Origin: Thermococcus sp.
GTDB lineage: Archaea > Methanobacteriota_B > Thermococci > Thermococcales > Thermococcaceae
DNA length: 5,175 nt
Direction of reading: 5' to 3'
Assembly (NCBI GenBank): GCA_015522395.1
Contig: WAMH01000124.1
Coordinates: 1-5,175, forward strand
The position numbers and the translations under genes were made by a program. Shown piece by piece: positions 1-5,175 of this stretch (positions within the stretch are counted from its first letter, which is position 1; each line of letters begins with the position of its first letter). The notes beneath the pieces are model-generated. The model worked only from the letters and a program-made list of their open reading frames with translations. It did no database searches and was not told the origin of the DNA.

Positions 1-690
1 CGTGCGATCCCAATCGAGATACCTCCCCACACGGTGATGCTCCGCGGAATGGGCTGGGACTCCAACGTCTACCTCGTTCGGGATGGCGGAGAAGCCCTGA
101 TAATCGACACCGGCACGGGGGTGAACTGGCACGTCTACACCGGAATCTGGGAGCGGGGAGGTTATCTCGACGGGGTGAGAAAAGCCATCGCCTTCAACAC
201 CCACGAACACTTCGACCACGTCGGGGGAAACCGGCCGCTGAAAAGGTGGCTGGAGGGAAAGGGAATCCACGTTCTATTTGCGGCCCACGAGGTAACGGCG
301 AAAACGCTGGAGGAAGGCGATGACTACGTTATCCTGGCATACTCCTACGGGAGGAAGTTCGAGCCGCAGAAAGTGGATTTAAAGCTCAAAGACGGGGACA
401 AGCTCAGAATCGGCTCGCTGGAGCTTGAGCTGATCCACACGCCGGGTCACACCGCGGGGAGCTCGTGCCTCTACCTCGACGACGGGGAAACGAGGGTTAT
501 GTTCACCGGCGATACGCTCTTCAGGGGCACCGTCGGGCGGACTGACCTTCCAACCGGGAACGGCTGGAAGCTGAGGGAGAGCCTTGAGCGGCTTTCCGAG
601 TTCGAGGTCGATTTCGGCCTCCCAGGCCACGGGAGGTACATAGACGACTGGAGGAAGAACCTCAAGGGGATTCTGGGGTGGCTCCCGTGA
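1..690 (+). CDS. MBL-fold metallo-hydrolase (glyoxalase II-like), 5' end cut by window edge
   Basis: Probable cytoplasmic zinc (or iron) hydrolase of the metallo-beta-lactamase fold; the substrate cannot be read from sequence. Counting codons from base 1, all metal ligands are present: the HxHxDH motif at H68, H70, D72 and H73, then H150 in HTPGHT, D171 in FTGDT and H210 in LPGHG. A GRTDLPTGN segment at 179-187 resembles the glyoxalase II/persulfide dioxygenase branch. The visible part is 229 residues, near full length for single-domain members. The frame is open to base 1, and the residues before the first internal starts (GTG 34, ATG 37) read RAIPIEIPPHTV, which looks like a normal N-terminus of this family. 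No purine-rich ribosome site precedes GTG 34, so I infer that the start lies just left of the window. The stop at 688-690 overlaps the next gene. Fold and metal site are firm; glyoxalase activity is only one option, others being a thioesterase or a persulfide dioxygenase. Confidence 0.9.
   Translation, partial: RAIPIEIPPHTVMLRGMGWDSNVYLVRDGGEALIIDTGTGVNWHVYTGIWERGGYLDGVRKAIAFNTHEHFDHVGGNRPLKRWLEGKGIHVLFAAHEVTAKTLEEGDDYVILAYSYGRKFEPQKVDLKLKDGDKLRIGSLELELIHTPGHTAGSSCLYLDDGETRVMFTGDTLFRGTVGRTDLPTGNGWKLRESLERLSEFEVDFGLPGHGRYIDDWRKNLKGILGWLP
675..681 (+). promoter_or_regulatory. Ribosome binding site for the DUF504 gene
   Basis: GGGGTGG inside the end of the upstream gene matches the archaeal anti-Shine-Dalgarno complement. 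Its GGTG core ends 6 bases before GTG 687. It supports GTG 687 over the in-frame GTG at 678, which lies within the site itself. Confidence 0.5.
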
Positions 691-932
691 GGAAAGGATT
701 GGTTAAGGAGGTTCTGGCGAAGCTCAAGTACGACCCTCGCGAGGACGAGAGGGATTACTACGTCGTCATCGAGCACCGCGGGGCCTACGGTGACGTCAAG
801 AGGATTCCAGTTGGAGTTATAGAGCTTGGACACGGCTATTTCTTCGTTGGGGACGTGCAGATACCCTACCACCGCATTCTGAAGGTCGTGAGAAAAGATG
901 GGAAGGTGGTATGGGAGACGCGGAAGATTTAA
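687..932 (+). CDS. UPF0248 / DUF504 family protein (MJ1316-type RNA-end recognition domain)
   Basis: Small single-domain protein of 81 residues, about the usual length of the archaeal UPF0248/DUF504 family. I recognise the family from the N-terminal RKGLVKEVLAKLKYDP, the central YYVVIEHRG (residues 24-32), GYFFVG (50-55) and IPYHRI (59-64), followed by a closing basic strand, VVRKDGKVVWETRK. The Pfam family is described as an MJ1316 RNA cyclic-group end recognition domain; that role comes from comparative genomics and, to my knowledge, is not biochemically settled. H30, R31, H62 and R63 are natural candidates for contacting RNA (inference). I chose GTG 687 because it places the family's RKG motif at the N-terminus, has a GGGGTGG site upstream, and forms a GTGA overlap with the preceding stop, suggesting translational coupling. 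An in-frame GTG at 678 would add three residues. There is no signal peptide or membrane segment. Confidence 0.85.
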   Translation: MRKGLVKEVLAKLKYDPREDERDYYVVIEHRGAYGDVKRIPVGVIELGHGYFFVGDVQIPYHRILKVVRKDGKVVWETRKI

Positions 933-953
933 GGACGGAAAAGCTTTTCTATT
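921..953 (+). promoter_or_regulatory. Candidate BRE/TATA promoter(s) for the TatD gene
   Basis: The 40-base gap before the TatD gene carries two overlapping archaeal promoter-like stretches. The first is GCGGAAGATTTAAGG, spanning the end of the upstream gene, and would start transcription near 955. The second is GGAAAAGCTTTTCTATT (937-953), which would start near 973 and give an almost leaderless mRNA. GAAAAGCTTTTC at 938-949 is a perfect 12-base palindrome. The elements look right for Thermococcales, but which one is used is inference. Confidence 0.45.
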
Positions 954-964
954 CGAAGTTCTAC

Positions 965-972
965 GGGCGATC
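965..972 (+). promoter_or_regulatory. Weak ribosome binding site deciding the TatD start
   Basis: GGGCGATC directly abuts ATG 973. It differs by one base from GGTGATC, part of the extended Shine-Dalgarno complement. It supports ATG 973 over the in-frame ATG at 898, which lies inside the upstream gene and has no family-like sequence after it. Confidence 0.4.
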
Positions 973-1737
973 ATGATTGACGCTCATGTCCACTTCGAGT
1001 TCTACAAGAAGGAGGCACCAAGGGTCATCGAGGAGTGCCAGAGGGAACTGAAGGCAGTAGTGGACTCCATAACCGAATACCGGAAGGCCCACGTCTGGAA
1101 GAGCTGGGAGCTACTGAGACCGTACTTCGGCTTTATCTTTCCCACCCTCGGCTACCACCCAAACGAAGCGCGGAGAGGCAACTGGGAGAAGGTGGAGAAG
1201 GTCGAGGATTTTATCCTTGGGCACAAGGACGAGATAGTCGCCATCGGGGAGATAGGCCTCGACTACCACTACGCGGAGAACGAGAAACAGAGGGAAAACC
1301 AGAGGGAAATCTTCAGGCACTTCCTTGGGCTCGCCCTCCAACTCAACCTTCCGGTTGTGATACACGCGAGAGATGCAGAAAAAGAGGCCTACGAGCTCGT
1401 CCAGAGGGCAGGGGTCAGGGCATACTTCCACTCCTACGCCGGAAGTGTTGAGCTGGCCAAAGAGATAGTCGAGAACGGCCACCTGATTGGCATAAACACG
1501 GGGATAGTCTTCATTCCAGAGGTGAAGGCGGTTGCCGAGGCGATAGACGTCGATTACCTGCTCGCTGAGACAGATTCACCGTACATGAGTCCCTTCAAGG
1601 GGCAGCGTAACGTCCCGTGCAACGTCCGCGTTGCCATCGAGTGGATAGCAAAACTCCAGGTGCTTGGGTTTGAGGAAGTGGAAAGGGAAACCGAAAAAAA
1701 CGCCGTCGAGTTCTTTAAGATGGAGGTGGAGCTATGA
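973..1737 (+). CDS. TatD-family metal-dependent hydrolase (putative DNase)
   Basis: Amidohydrolase-like TIM barrel of the TatD family, expected to be a cytoplasmic two-metal phosphodiesterase or 3'-5' nuclease; family members degrade DNA and in some cases RNA. The 254 residues match the normal family length. The full metal set is visible: H5 and H7 in the N-terminal DAHVH, E93 in GEIGLDY, H131 in VIHARD, H153 in YFHSYAG and D201 in ETDSPY. GQRNVP just after D201 fits the usual family region ending in N-x-P. The frame extends upstream to ATG 898, but those 25 residues lie in another gene and the promoter gap. Starting at 973 puts the HxH motif at residues 5-7, as expected for the family. The stop overlaps the next start through ATGA, so the two genes are probably translated together. 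Family assignment is strong; nuclease activity and preferred substrate are inferred. Confidence 0.92.
   Translation: MIDAHVHFEFYKKEAPRVIEECQRELKAVVDSITEYRKAHVWKSWELLRPYFGFIFPTLGYHPNEARRGNWEKVEKVEDFILGHKDEIVAIGEIGLDYHYAENEKQRENQREIFRHFLGLALQLNLPVVIHARDAEKEAYELVQRAGVRAYFHSYAGSVELAKEIVENGHLIGINTGIVFIPEVKAVAEAIDVDYLLAETDSPYMSPFKGQRNVPCNVRVAIEWIAKLQVLGFEEVERETEKNAVEFFKMEVEL
1722..1728 (+). promoter_or_regulatory. Strong ribosome binding site for the small gene at 1734
   Basis: GGAGGTG lies inside the last codons of the TatD gene, exactly 5 bases before ATG 1734. It is the best Shine-Dalgarno match in the window and fixes the start of the next gene despite the 4-base overlap. Confidence 0.8.
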
Positions 1738-2024
1738 AAGTTGAGGAAGTCGAGAGAGTAAAGGCCCTTCTGGAAGAACTTGGAGAAAGGGAGCTAATCG
1801 AACGCATTGAGTCATTTGTGAGGCTGAACGAAGGTCTTGAGACCAAGAAGGGCGAGGACTACATAAGGCTCTCGATTCTAAGCTTCCTTGAGGGCCTGCT
1901 CATGAGCCTCAAACTAAAATATCCCGGGAACGAAAAACTGAGGGAGCTCTACTCGGAGATAAGCGCAAAAAGGGCCGAGCTCGACGAGCTCTTCAGGAAA
2001 CCGGCGATGCAGAACCTTCAATAG
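1734..2024 (+). CDS. Small helical protein of unknown function, coupled to TatD (possibly DUF3216)
   Basis: A 96-residue, highly charged protein predicted to be almost all alpha-helix. Residues 2-30 form an amphipathic Glu/Arg-rich helix. After a short KKGED turn (38-42), residues 43-62 form a more hydrophobic helix (YIRLSILSFLEGLLMSLKLK). A PGN turn at 64-66 leads into a last charged helix to about residue 89. The middle helix has charged residues and looks like a buried core or dimer face rather than a membrane span. It resembles, from memory, a Thermococcaceae-restricted family I believe is DUF3216, and I hold that name at low confidence. The start is secure: a GGAGGTG site 5 bases upstream and an ATGA overlap with the TatD stop. 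It is probably co-translated with TatD and could be a partner or regulator (inference). Its stop overlaps the end of the convergent gene by 7 bases. Confidence 0.8.
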   Translation: MKVEEVERVKALLEELGERELIERIESFVRLNEGLETKKGEDYIRLSILSFLEGLLMSLKLKYPGNEKLRELYSEISAKRAELDELFRKPAMQNLQ

Positions 2025-3544
2025 AAGTCGGGAAAGAGTTCAACCTCTTGGACGTAGCTCCTCCTTATCTTTAGGGCCGTTTTAGCCCTCTCCAGCTCCT
2101 TCCCAAGGTAGAAGGCGTGCCTCGAGCTTATCTCAAAGTGCTCCAGAATCGTGTCGATTATCGCGTTCGGCTCGTCGCCGACGATTGTAAGGATTACCTC
2201 CGTCCCGCGATGAGCGTTGACCCAGATTCTCCCGCCCTCGACCCATATCCTGAAGTAAACGGGCTCCAGCCTAACAGGCCTCTCCTCAGCCTCGACAATC
2301 TTTTGGGCAGGTTCAAATTCCCAGTCATTGGCTCTTTTTTCCTTTAAAATCAGAAGATCGAAGCCGAGGTCCTTGGGCATATCAAAGAGGTTCATGTCCA
2401 AGGCTCGTTTCAGCTCCCTCACCGAACCCCTCGCCTTCGCGCTCGTCTCGGTGGTCAGGAGCAGGTTTATCGAAAGCTCCCTTGAGATTCCAGCGAGGAG
2501 GGCGTTTATCCCGACGCTGTCAGCATCGTATAGCTCAACCACGTTGCCGACCCCGGCGAGCAGAACGTCGTCGGGATTCCTTTCACGGTAGAGCTGGAAG
2601 GCAGTTATGGAACGCGCCAGGTGTGGCACGTGCTCGAGGATTAGGTCCGGAATGACCGTTTTGTAGCCCAGCTCAAGGGCCCTTTCCTTCAGCCCCTCGA
2701 GGAATTCAATGCGCTCGCTCGGCTTCGTGGGGAAGAAGCCCGCCTTCTGGTTCGTCGGGATTAGAACCACGGGCTTTTCCGTTACGAGTTCCTCAACGTT
2801 TCCGGCATCGACACTTAAGAAAAGGTCGGCGTAGTCCAAAGCCCTCTCAATCTCAGCCGTGTTGAGGGAGTCGAAGCTAATCGGTACTTCAAAGCCCTTC
2901 TCCATGAGTTGCTCGCGGATTTCCGGGATTTCTTCGATGAAGTCAAGGTTGGTCTTCCCAGCCACCATGCCTATGTCTATTATGTCAGCACCCTCACGGA
3001 GGTAGTAGAGGGCCTTCTCAACGGTCTTTTCAACGCCGAGCCTCGGGGCATCGACGACCTCGCCGAGAATCCGGGCCGGAAAGTCCCTCCCAGCTGGCAG
3101 GTTTCCAATGAGAACATTCCAGGGCTTTTTGAGGGCCTTTTCAATGTAGCGCTTATTTCGTGTTCTGTTCCGAATGTTCTCCACTCTCTTAAGGGCATCG
3201 ACCGAGAAGAGGTCGTCGGCTGGCTTTTCCTTGCTCAGCTTGAAGCCCTCGCGTAGGGCTTTGAGAGTCTGGGGCAAATCCATGGCGTTCCTAGGACCCT
3301 TGAACGTTGGAACCCCAAGTTCGTCCTCTATAACTTGAGCAGGGCCCCGAACGAGGCCGGGGATTAGAATAAGGTCGTAGTTTCCTCTCTTGATTCCGGC
3401 CCTTTTGAGGTAATGGACTATGAGCTCAGGTGTGAGGAAGGCCGCGACGCTCATGGGAGTAACGAAGACGTCGCAACCTTTACCGTACTTCCTGACGAGC
3501 GGCTCGGCGAGCCTGCCGGTGACGAGGAGAATCTTCAGCTCCAT
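2018..3544 (-). CDS. Dihydropteroate synthase-like protein (archaeal TIGR00284 type)
   Basis: A 508-residue protein of the archaeal dihydropteroate synthase-like family. Residues 1-130 form an N-terminal alpha/beta domain (KILLVTGRLAEPLVRKY; LILIPGLVRGP at 58-68), as found in front of archaeal pterin-binding proteins (DUF6513-like). Residues 140-380 are the pterin-binding TIM barrel, with GADIIDIGM (185-193), PISFDSLN (221-228), SVDAGN (244-249), GVGNVVELYDADSVG (331-345) and TTETSAKARG (364-373). Residues 385-508 are a further C-terminal domain of unknown role. It likely acts in modified-folate or methanopterin-like cofactor metabolism, joining or handling a pterin. The usual bacterial motifs NVTPDSFSDGG, GGESTRP and the C-terminal RVHD are not recognisable, so the exact reaction is uncertain. 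ATG 3544 has no in-frame alternative start in the bases just upstream and only a weak ribosome site, so the mRNA may be leaderless. It is divergent from herA. Family call strong, chemistry inferred. Confidence 0.88.
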   Translation of the reverse strand: MELKILLVTGRLAEPLVRKYGKGCDVFVTPMSVAAFLTPELIVHYLKRAGIKRGNYDLILIPGLVRGPAQVIEDELGVPTFKGPRNAMDLPQTLKALREGFKLSKEKPADDLFSVDALKRVENIRNRTRNKRYIEKALKKPWNVLIGNLPAGRDFPARILGEVVDAPRLGVEKTVEKALYYLREGADIIDIGMVAGKTNLDFIEEIPEIREQLMEKGFEVPISFDSLNTAEIERALDYADLFLSVDAGNVEELVTEKPVVLIPTNQKAGFFPTKPSERIEFLEGLKERALELGYKTVIPDLILEHVPHLARSITAFQLYRERNPDDVLLAGVGNVVELYDADSVGINALLAGISRELSINLLLTTETSAKARGSVRELKRALDMNLFDMPKDLGFDLLILKEKRANDWEFEPAQKIVEAEERPVRLEPVYFRIWVEGGRIWVNAHRGTEVILTIVGDEPNAIIDTILEHFEISSRHAFYLGKELERAKTALKIRRSYVQEVELFPDFY

Positions 3545-3563
3545 GTCGGCACATCGGAGGCGT

Positions 3564-3580
3564 GGCTTTTAGGGGTTATG
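3564..3580 (-). promoter_or_regulatory. Weak candidate promoter for the DHPS-like gene
   Basis: On the minus strand CATAACCCCTAAAAGCC contains an AT-rich TATA-like core (CTAAAAG) centred about 25 bases before ATG 3544. That spacing would start transcription at or beside the start codon, consistent with the poor ribosome site there. The match to archaeal promoter consensus is modest. Confidence 0.3.
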
Positions 3581-3584
3581 GTCG

Positions 3585-3600
3585 GCGAAAGGTTTTTGTT
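3585..3600 (+). promoter_or_regulatory. Candidate BRE/TATA promoter for herA
   Basis: GCGAAAGG followed by a T-rich stretch (TTTTTGTT) resembles the Thermococcales BRE plus TATA arrangement. Transcription would begin near 3620, giving a leader of about 10-12 bases that contains little more than the ribosome site. It is back to back with the minus-strand promoter of the DHPS-like gene. Confidence 0.5.
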
Positions 3601-3621
3601 CCACCGGGAGAAATCAACTAA

Positions 3622-3628
3622 AGGTGGT
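3622..3628 (+). promoter_or_regulatory. Ribosome binding site for herA
   Basis: AGGTGGT has its GGTG core ending 5 bases before ATG 3632, the same spacing as the strong site at 1722-1728. It supports ATG 3632 as the start of herA. Confidence 0.65.
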
Positions 3629-3631
3629 AAT

Positions 3632-5175
3632 ATGGAGCGTGATAACCCGGTTGGAATCGTGTTCGGTGAATCGACCACCGACCACTTCACGTTCATAGTT
3701 AACCCGAGGAACGAGCTTCCGCGCTTCGGAGAGTTTCTGATAGCGAGAAACAGGGACGGCGACGAGGTTCTGGCACTTCTGAAGTCGATAAGGAACGTCA
3801 ACTGGCTCATGGATGCAGGCAGGGGGAGTTACGACTACGTGGAAAAAACGGTCAACGTCTTCTCAAAGGGCGTTTTGGACAAGAGTGAGGAGATACTCGC
3901 GACGGCGAAAGTTTTGGGAGTGCTGAGAACCGCCGATGGAGAGTTCTTGGCGAAGCCCGCTCCAAACCGCGTCCCGATAAAGCCGGGTGAGAAGGTCTAT
4001 CTAGCGAGAGACGAGGATTTAGAGAGGATTTTCTCCCAGGGGCACATAAGGCTCGGACGGCTCATAGCGAGGGAGAAAGTAGAGGTGAAGCTCGACGCCA
4101 ACAGGCTGGTTTCGAGGCACTTTGCGGTTTTGGCAGTTACCGGCGCCGGAAAGTCCAACACGATAGCGGTTCTCACGAAGGAGCTGGTGAGCAACGTCAA
4201 CGCCACCGTCGTCATCCTCGATCCGCACGGCGAGTACAGGCACCTGAGCTGGCCCGGAGCGCGCGTCAACCCGATAAAGGCCACGATAGATCCAGGGAGG
4301 ATAAGGCTCAGCGAGTTCGCCACGCTGCTCGGCATAGCGGAGAACGCCAGTTTGCAGAGGCGCTTCCTCGGGTTGGTCTATAGAACCGTCAGAGAGGAGA
4401 TGCGCAGGAACGGGCGCGTCATCGGCGGAATGGACTTCATCCACGCGATGGAGGACAAGATAGAGGAGTGGATAAGGATATACGAGAACACCGACGACAA
4501 GGTCATCTACTACTACGACGAGAAAGGCATAGAGACGCCGAGGAAGATACAGGCGAAGGACCTCGACTCCCTGATAAGGCTGAAGGACTACCTGAGCGAG
4601 CTTCGCGCCAACTTCGGCGAGTTCATAAGCCCGGTTAACGTTCTCAGCGAGATAAGGCCCGGCATGGTGAACGTCATAGACCTGAGCGGCATGGAAGAGG
4701 AGCAGATGATTACGCTGGCAAGCTTCGTCCTGCGCGGAATCCTCAAGAACCGCATCGAGTACATAAAAGCCCTCAGAACGAACGACAGGCCCACTGCGAG
4801 GGAGATAATAGAAAATTACCCCGCAGTTAGAAAACCCCTGCTCGTCATCGTCGAGGAGGCACACATATTCGCCCCCCGGGGCGAGAAGAACCCCGCGACA
4901 CTCTGGCTTGGCAAGATTGCGAGGGAAGGAAGAAAGTTCGGCGTTGGCCTTGGCATAGTCTCCCAGAGGCCGAAGAAGCTCGACGACGACATACTGAGCC
5001 AGACGAACACGAAGATCATCCTCAAGCTCGTCGAGCCGAACGACCAGCGCTACGTCCAGCAGGCGAGCGAGCAGATAAGCGAGGACCTACTCGGGGATAT
5101 AGCTTCCCTCGGAGTGGGTGAAGCGGTGATAGTGGGCTACGCGATAACGATTCCCGCGATGGTGAAGATATACAG
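3632..5175 (+). CDS. herA: HerA bipolar DNA translocase/helicase ATPase, 3' end cut by window edge
   Basis: HerA is a hexameric FtsK/VirB4-type DNA-pumping ATPase that works with the nuclease NurA, and with Mre11-Rad50, to resect DNA double-strand breaks for homologous recombination in archaea. The first 514 codons are present with no stop, so probably only the C-terminal tail is missing. Residues 1 to about 165 form the N-terminal HAS-barrel (start: NPVGIVFGEST; FGEFLIARN at about 33-41). The RecA-like core has Walker A TGAGKSN (170-176, catalytic Lys 174), DPHGEY shortly after, Walker B LVIVEEAH (404-411, acidic E408 and E409), and REGRKFGVGLGIVSQRP (431-447), holding a candidate arginine finger and the SQRP sensor region. 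A charged helical segment lies between the Walker motifs, around residues 270-330. The start is ATG 3632, with an AGGTGGT site and a BRE/TATA-like element upstream. In Thermococcales herA normally leads mre11, rad50 and nurA; they would lie beyond the right edge and cannot be seen. Confidence 0.95.
   Translation, partial: MERDNPVGIVFGESTTDHFTFIVNPRNELPRFGEFLIARNRDGDEVLALLKSIRNVNWLMDAGRGSYDYVEKTVNVFSKGVLDKSEEILATAKVLGVLRTADGEFLAKPAPNRVPIKPGEKVYLARDEDLERIFSQGHIRLGRLIAREKVEVKLDANRLVSRHFAVLAVTGAGKSNTIAVLTKELVSNVNATVVILDPHGEYRHLSWPGARVNPIKATIDPGRIRLSEFATLLGIAENASLQRRFLGLVYRTVREEMRRNGRVIGGMDFIHAMEDKIEEWIRIYENTDDKVIYYYDEKGIETPRKIQAKDLDSLIRLKDYLSELRANFGEFISPVNVLSEIRPGMVNVIDLSGMEEEQMITLASFVLRGILKNRIEYIKALRTNDRPTAREIIENYPAVRKPLLVIVEEAHIFAPRGEKNPATLWLGKIAREGRKFGVGLGIVSQRPKKLDDDILSQTNTKIILKLVEPNDQRYVQQASEQISEDLLGDIASLGVGEAVIVGYAITIPAMVKIY

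Noticed and set aside
1..690. MBL protein as the MBL-fold pterin synthase described in methanogens, which would link it to the DHPS-like gene
   Set aside because: Its motifs and length fit the glyoxalase II-like branch, and the two genes are on different strands and about 1.3 kb apart. Nothing in the sequence supports the link.
898..972. N-terminal extension of TatD from ATG 898
   Set aside because: It would overlap the DUF504 gene and translate promoter sequence. TatD proteins place the HxH motif right at the N-terminus, which ATG 973 provides.
471..974. 167-codon open frame on the minus strand across the first two genes
   Set aside because: It is antisense to the metal-binding MBL motifs and the DUF504 gene, which are clearly real. 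Its own translation shows no domain-like pattern.
1035..1451. 138-codon plus-strand frame inside the TatD gene
   Set aside because: It is an out-of-frame shadow of the TatD coding region, Arg/Gly/Pro-rich, and the TatD frame carries all metal ligands.
4019..4864. Long (281-codon) open frame on the minus strand inside herA
   Set aside because: It lies wholly antisense to the unmistakable HerA ATPase core. Its translation is low-complexity in style, with no recognisable domain or ribosome site. Long antisense frames are common opposite genes with G/C-rich third positions.
1..5175. Mobile element, CRISPR array, toxin-antitoxin or defence island
   Set aside because: I saw no transposase, integrase, direct repeat array or terminal inverted repeats, and no abrupt composition change between genes. 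The gene families are typical of archaeal core chromosome.

Overview
The window looks like chromosome from a hyperthermophilic archaeon of the Thermococcales, most likely Thermococcus. The case rests on dense, overlapping genes, Shine-Dalgarno sites built on GGTG about 5 nt before the start codon, BRE/TATA-like promoter elements, protein sequences rich in Glu, Lys and Arg, moderately high GC, and a HerA-type ATPase. The genus call is an inference from protein style, not a database match.

Layout. (1) A metallo-beta-lactamase-fold hydrolase runs in from the left edge to 690; its true start is probably just outside the window. (2) A UPF0248/DUF504 protein of about 81 aa overlaps its stop codon through a GTGA junction. 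(3) A 40-base gap (933-972) holds promoter-like sequence. (4) A TatD-family hydrolase (973-1737) is coupled by an ATGA overlap to (5) a small helical protein of unknown function (1734-2024). (6) A long dihydropteroate synthase-like protein lies on the minus strand (2018-3544); its stop overlaps that of gene 5 by 7 bases. (7) An 87-base divergent promoter region (3545-3631) separates it from (8) herA, which reads off the right edge with 514 codons present. No gene-free stretch exceeds 300 bases. I saw no tRNA, rRNA, CRISPR array, insertion sequence or long repeat.

How the genes may work together. herA begins what in Thermococcales is normally the herA-mre11-rad50-nurA DNA end-resection operon, but only herA can be seen here. 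The left-hand genes combine a hydrolase, a putative RNA-end-binding domain and a TatD-type nuclease with a small partner. A shared role in nucleic-acid end processing is possible but unproven. The dihydropteroate synthase-like protein probably belongs to modified-folate (pterin) metabolism, but it lacks several hallmark motifs of true dihydropteroate synthases.

Overall this is mostly conserved core archaeal chromosome. I found no convincing evidence of a new mobile or defence system. The points most worth following are the poorly characterised proteins and the unusual gene junctions.
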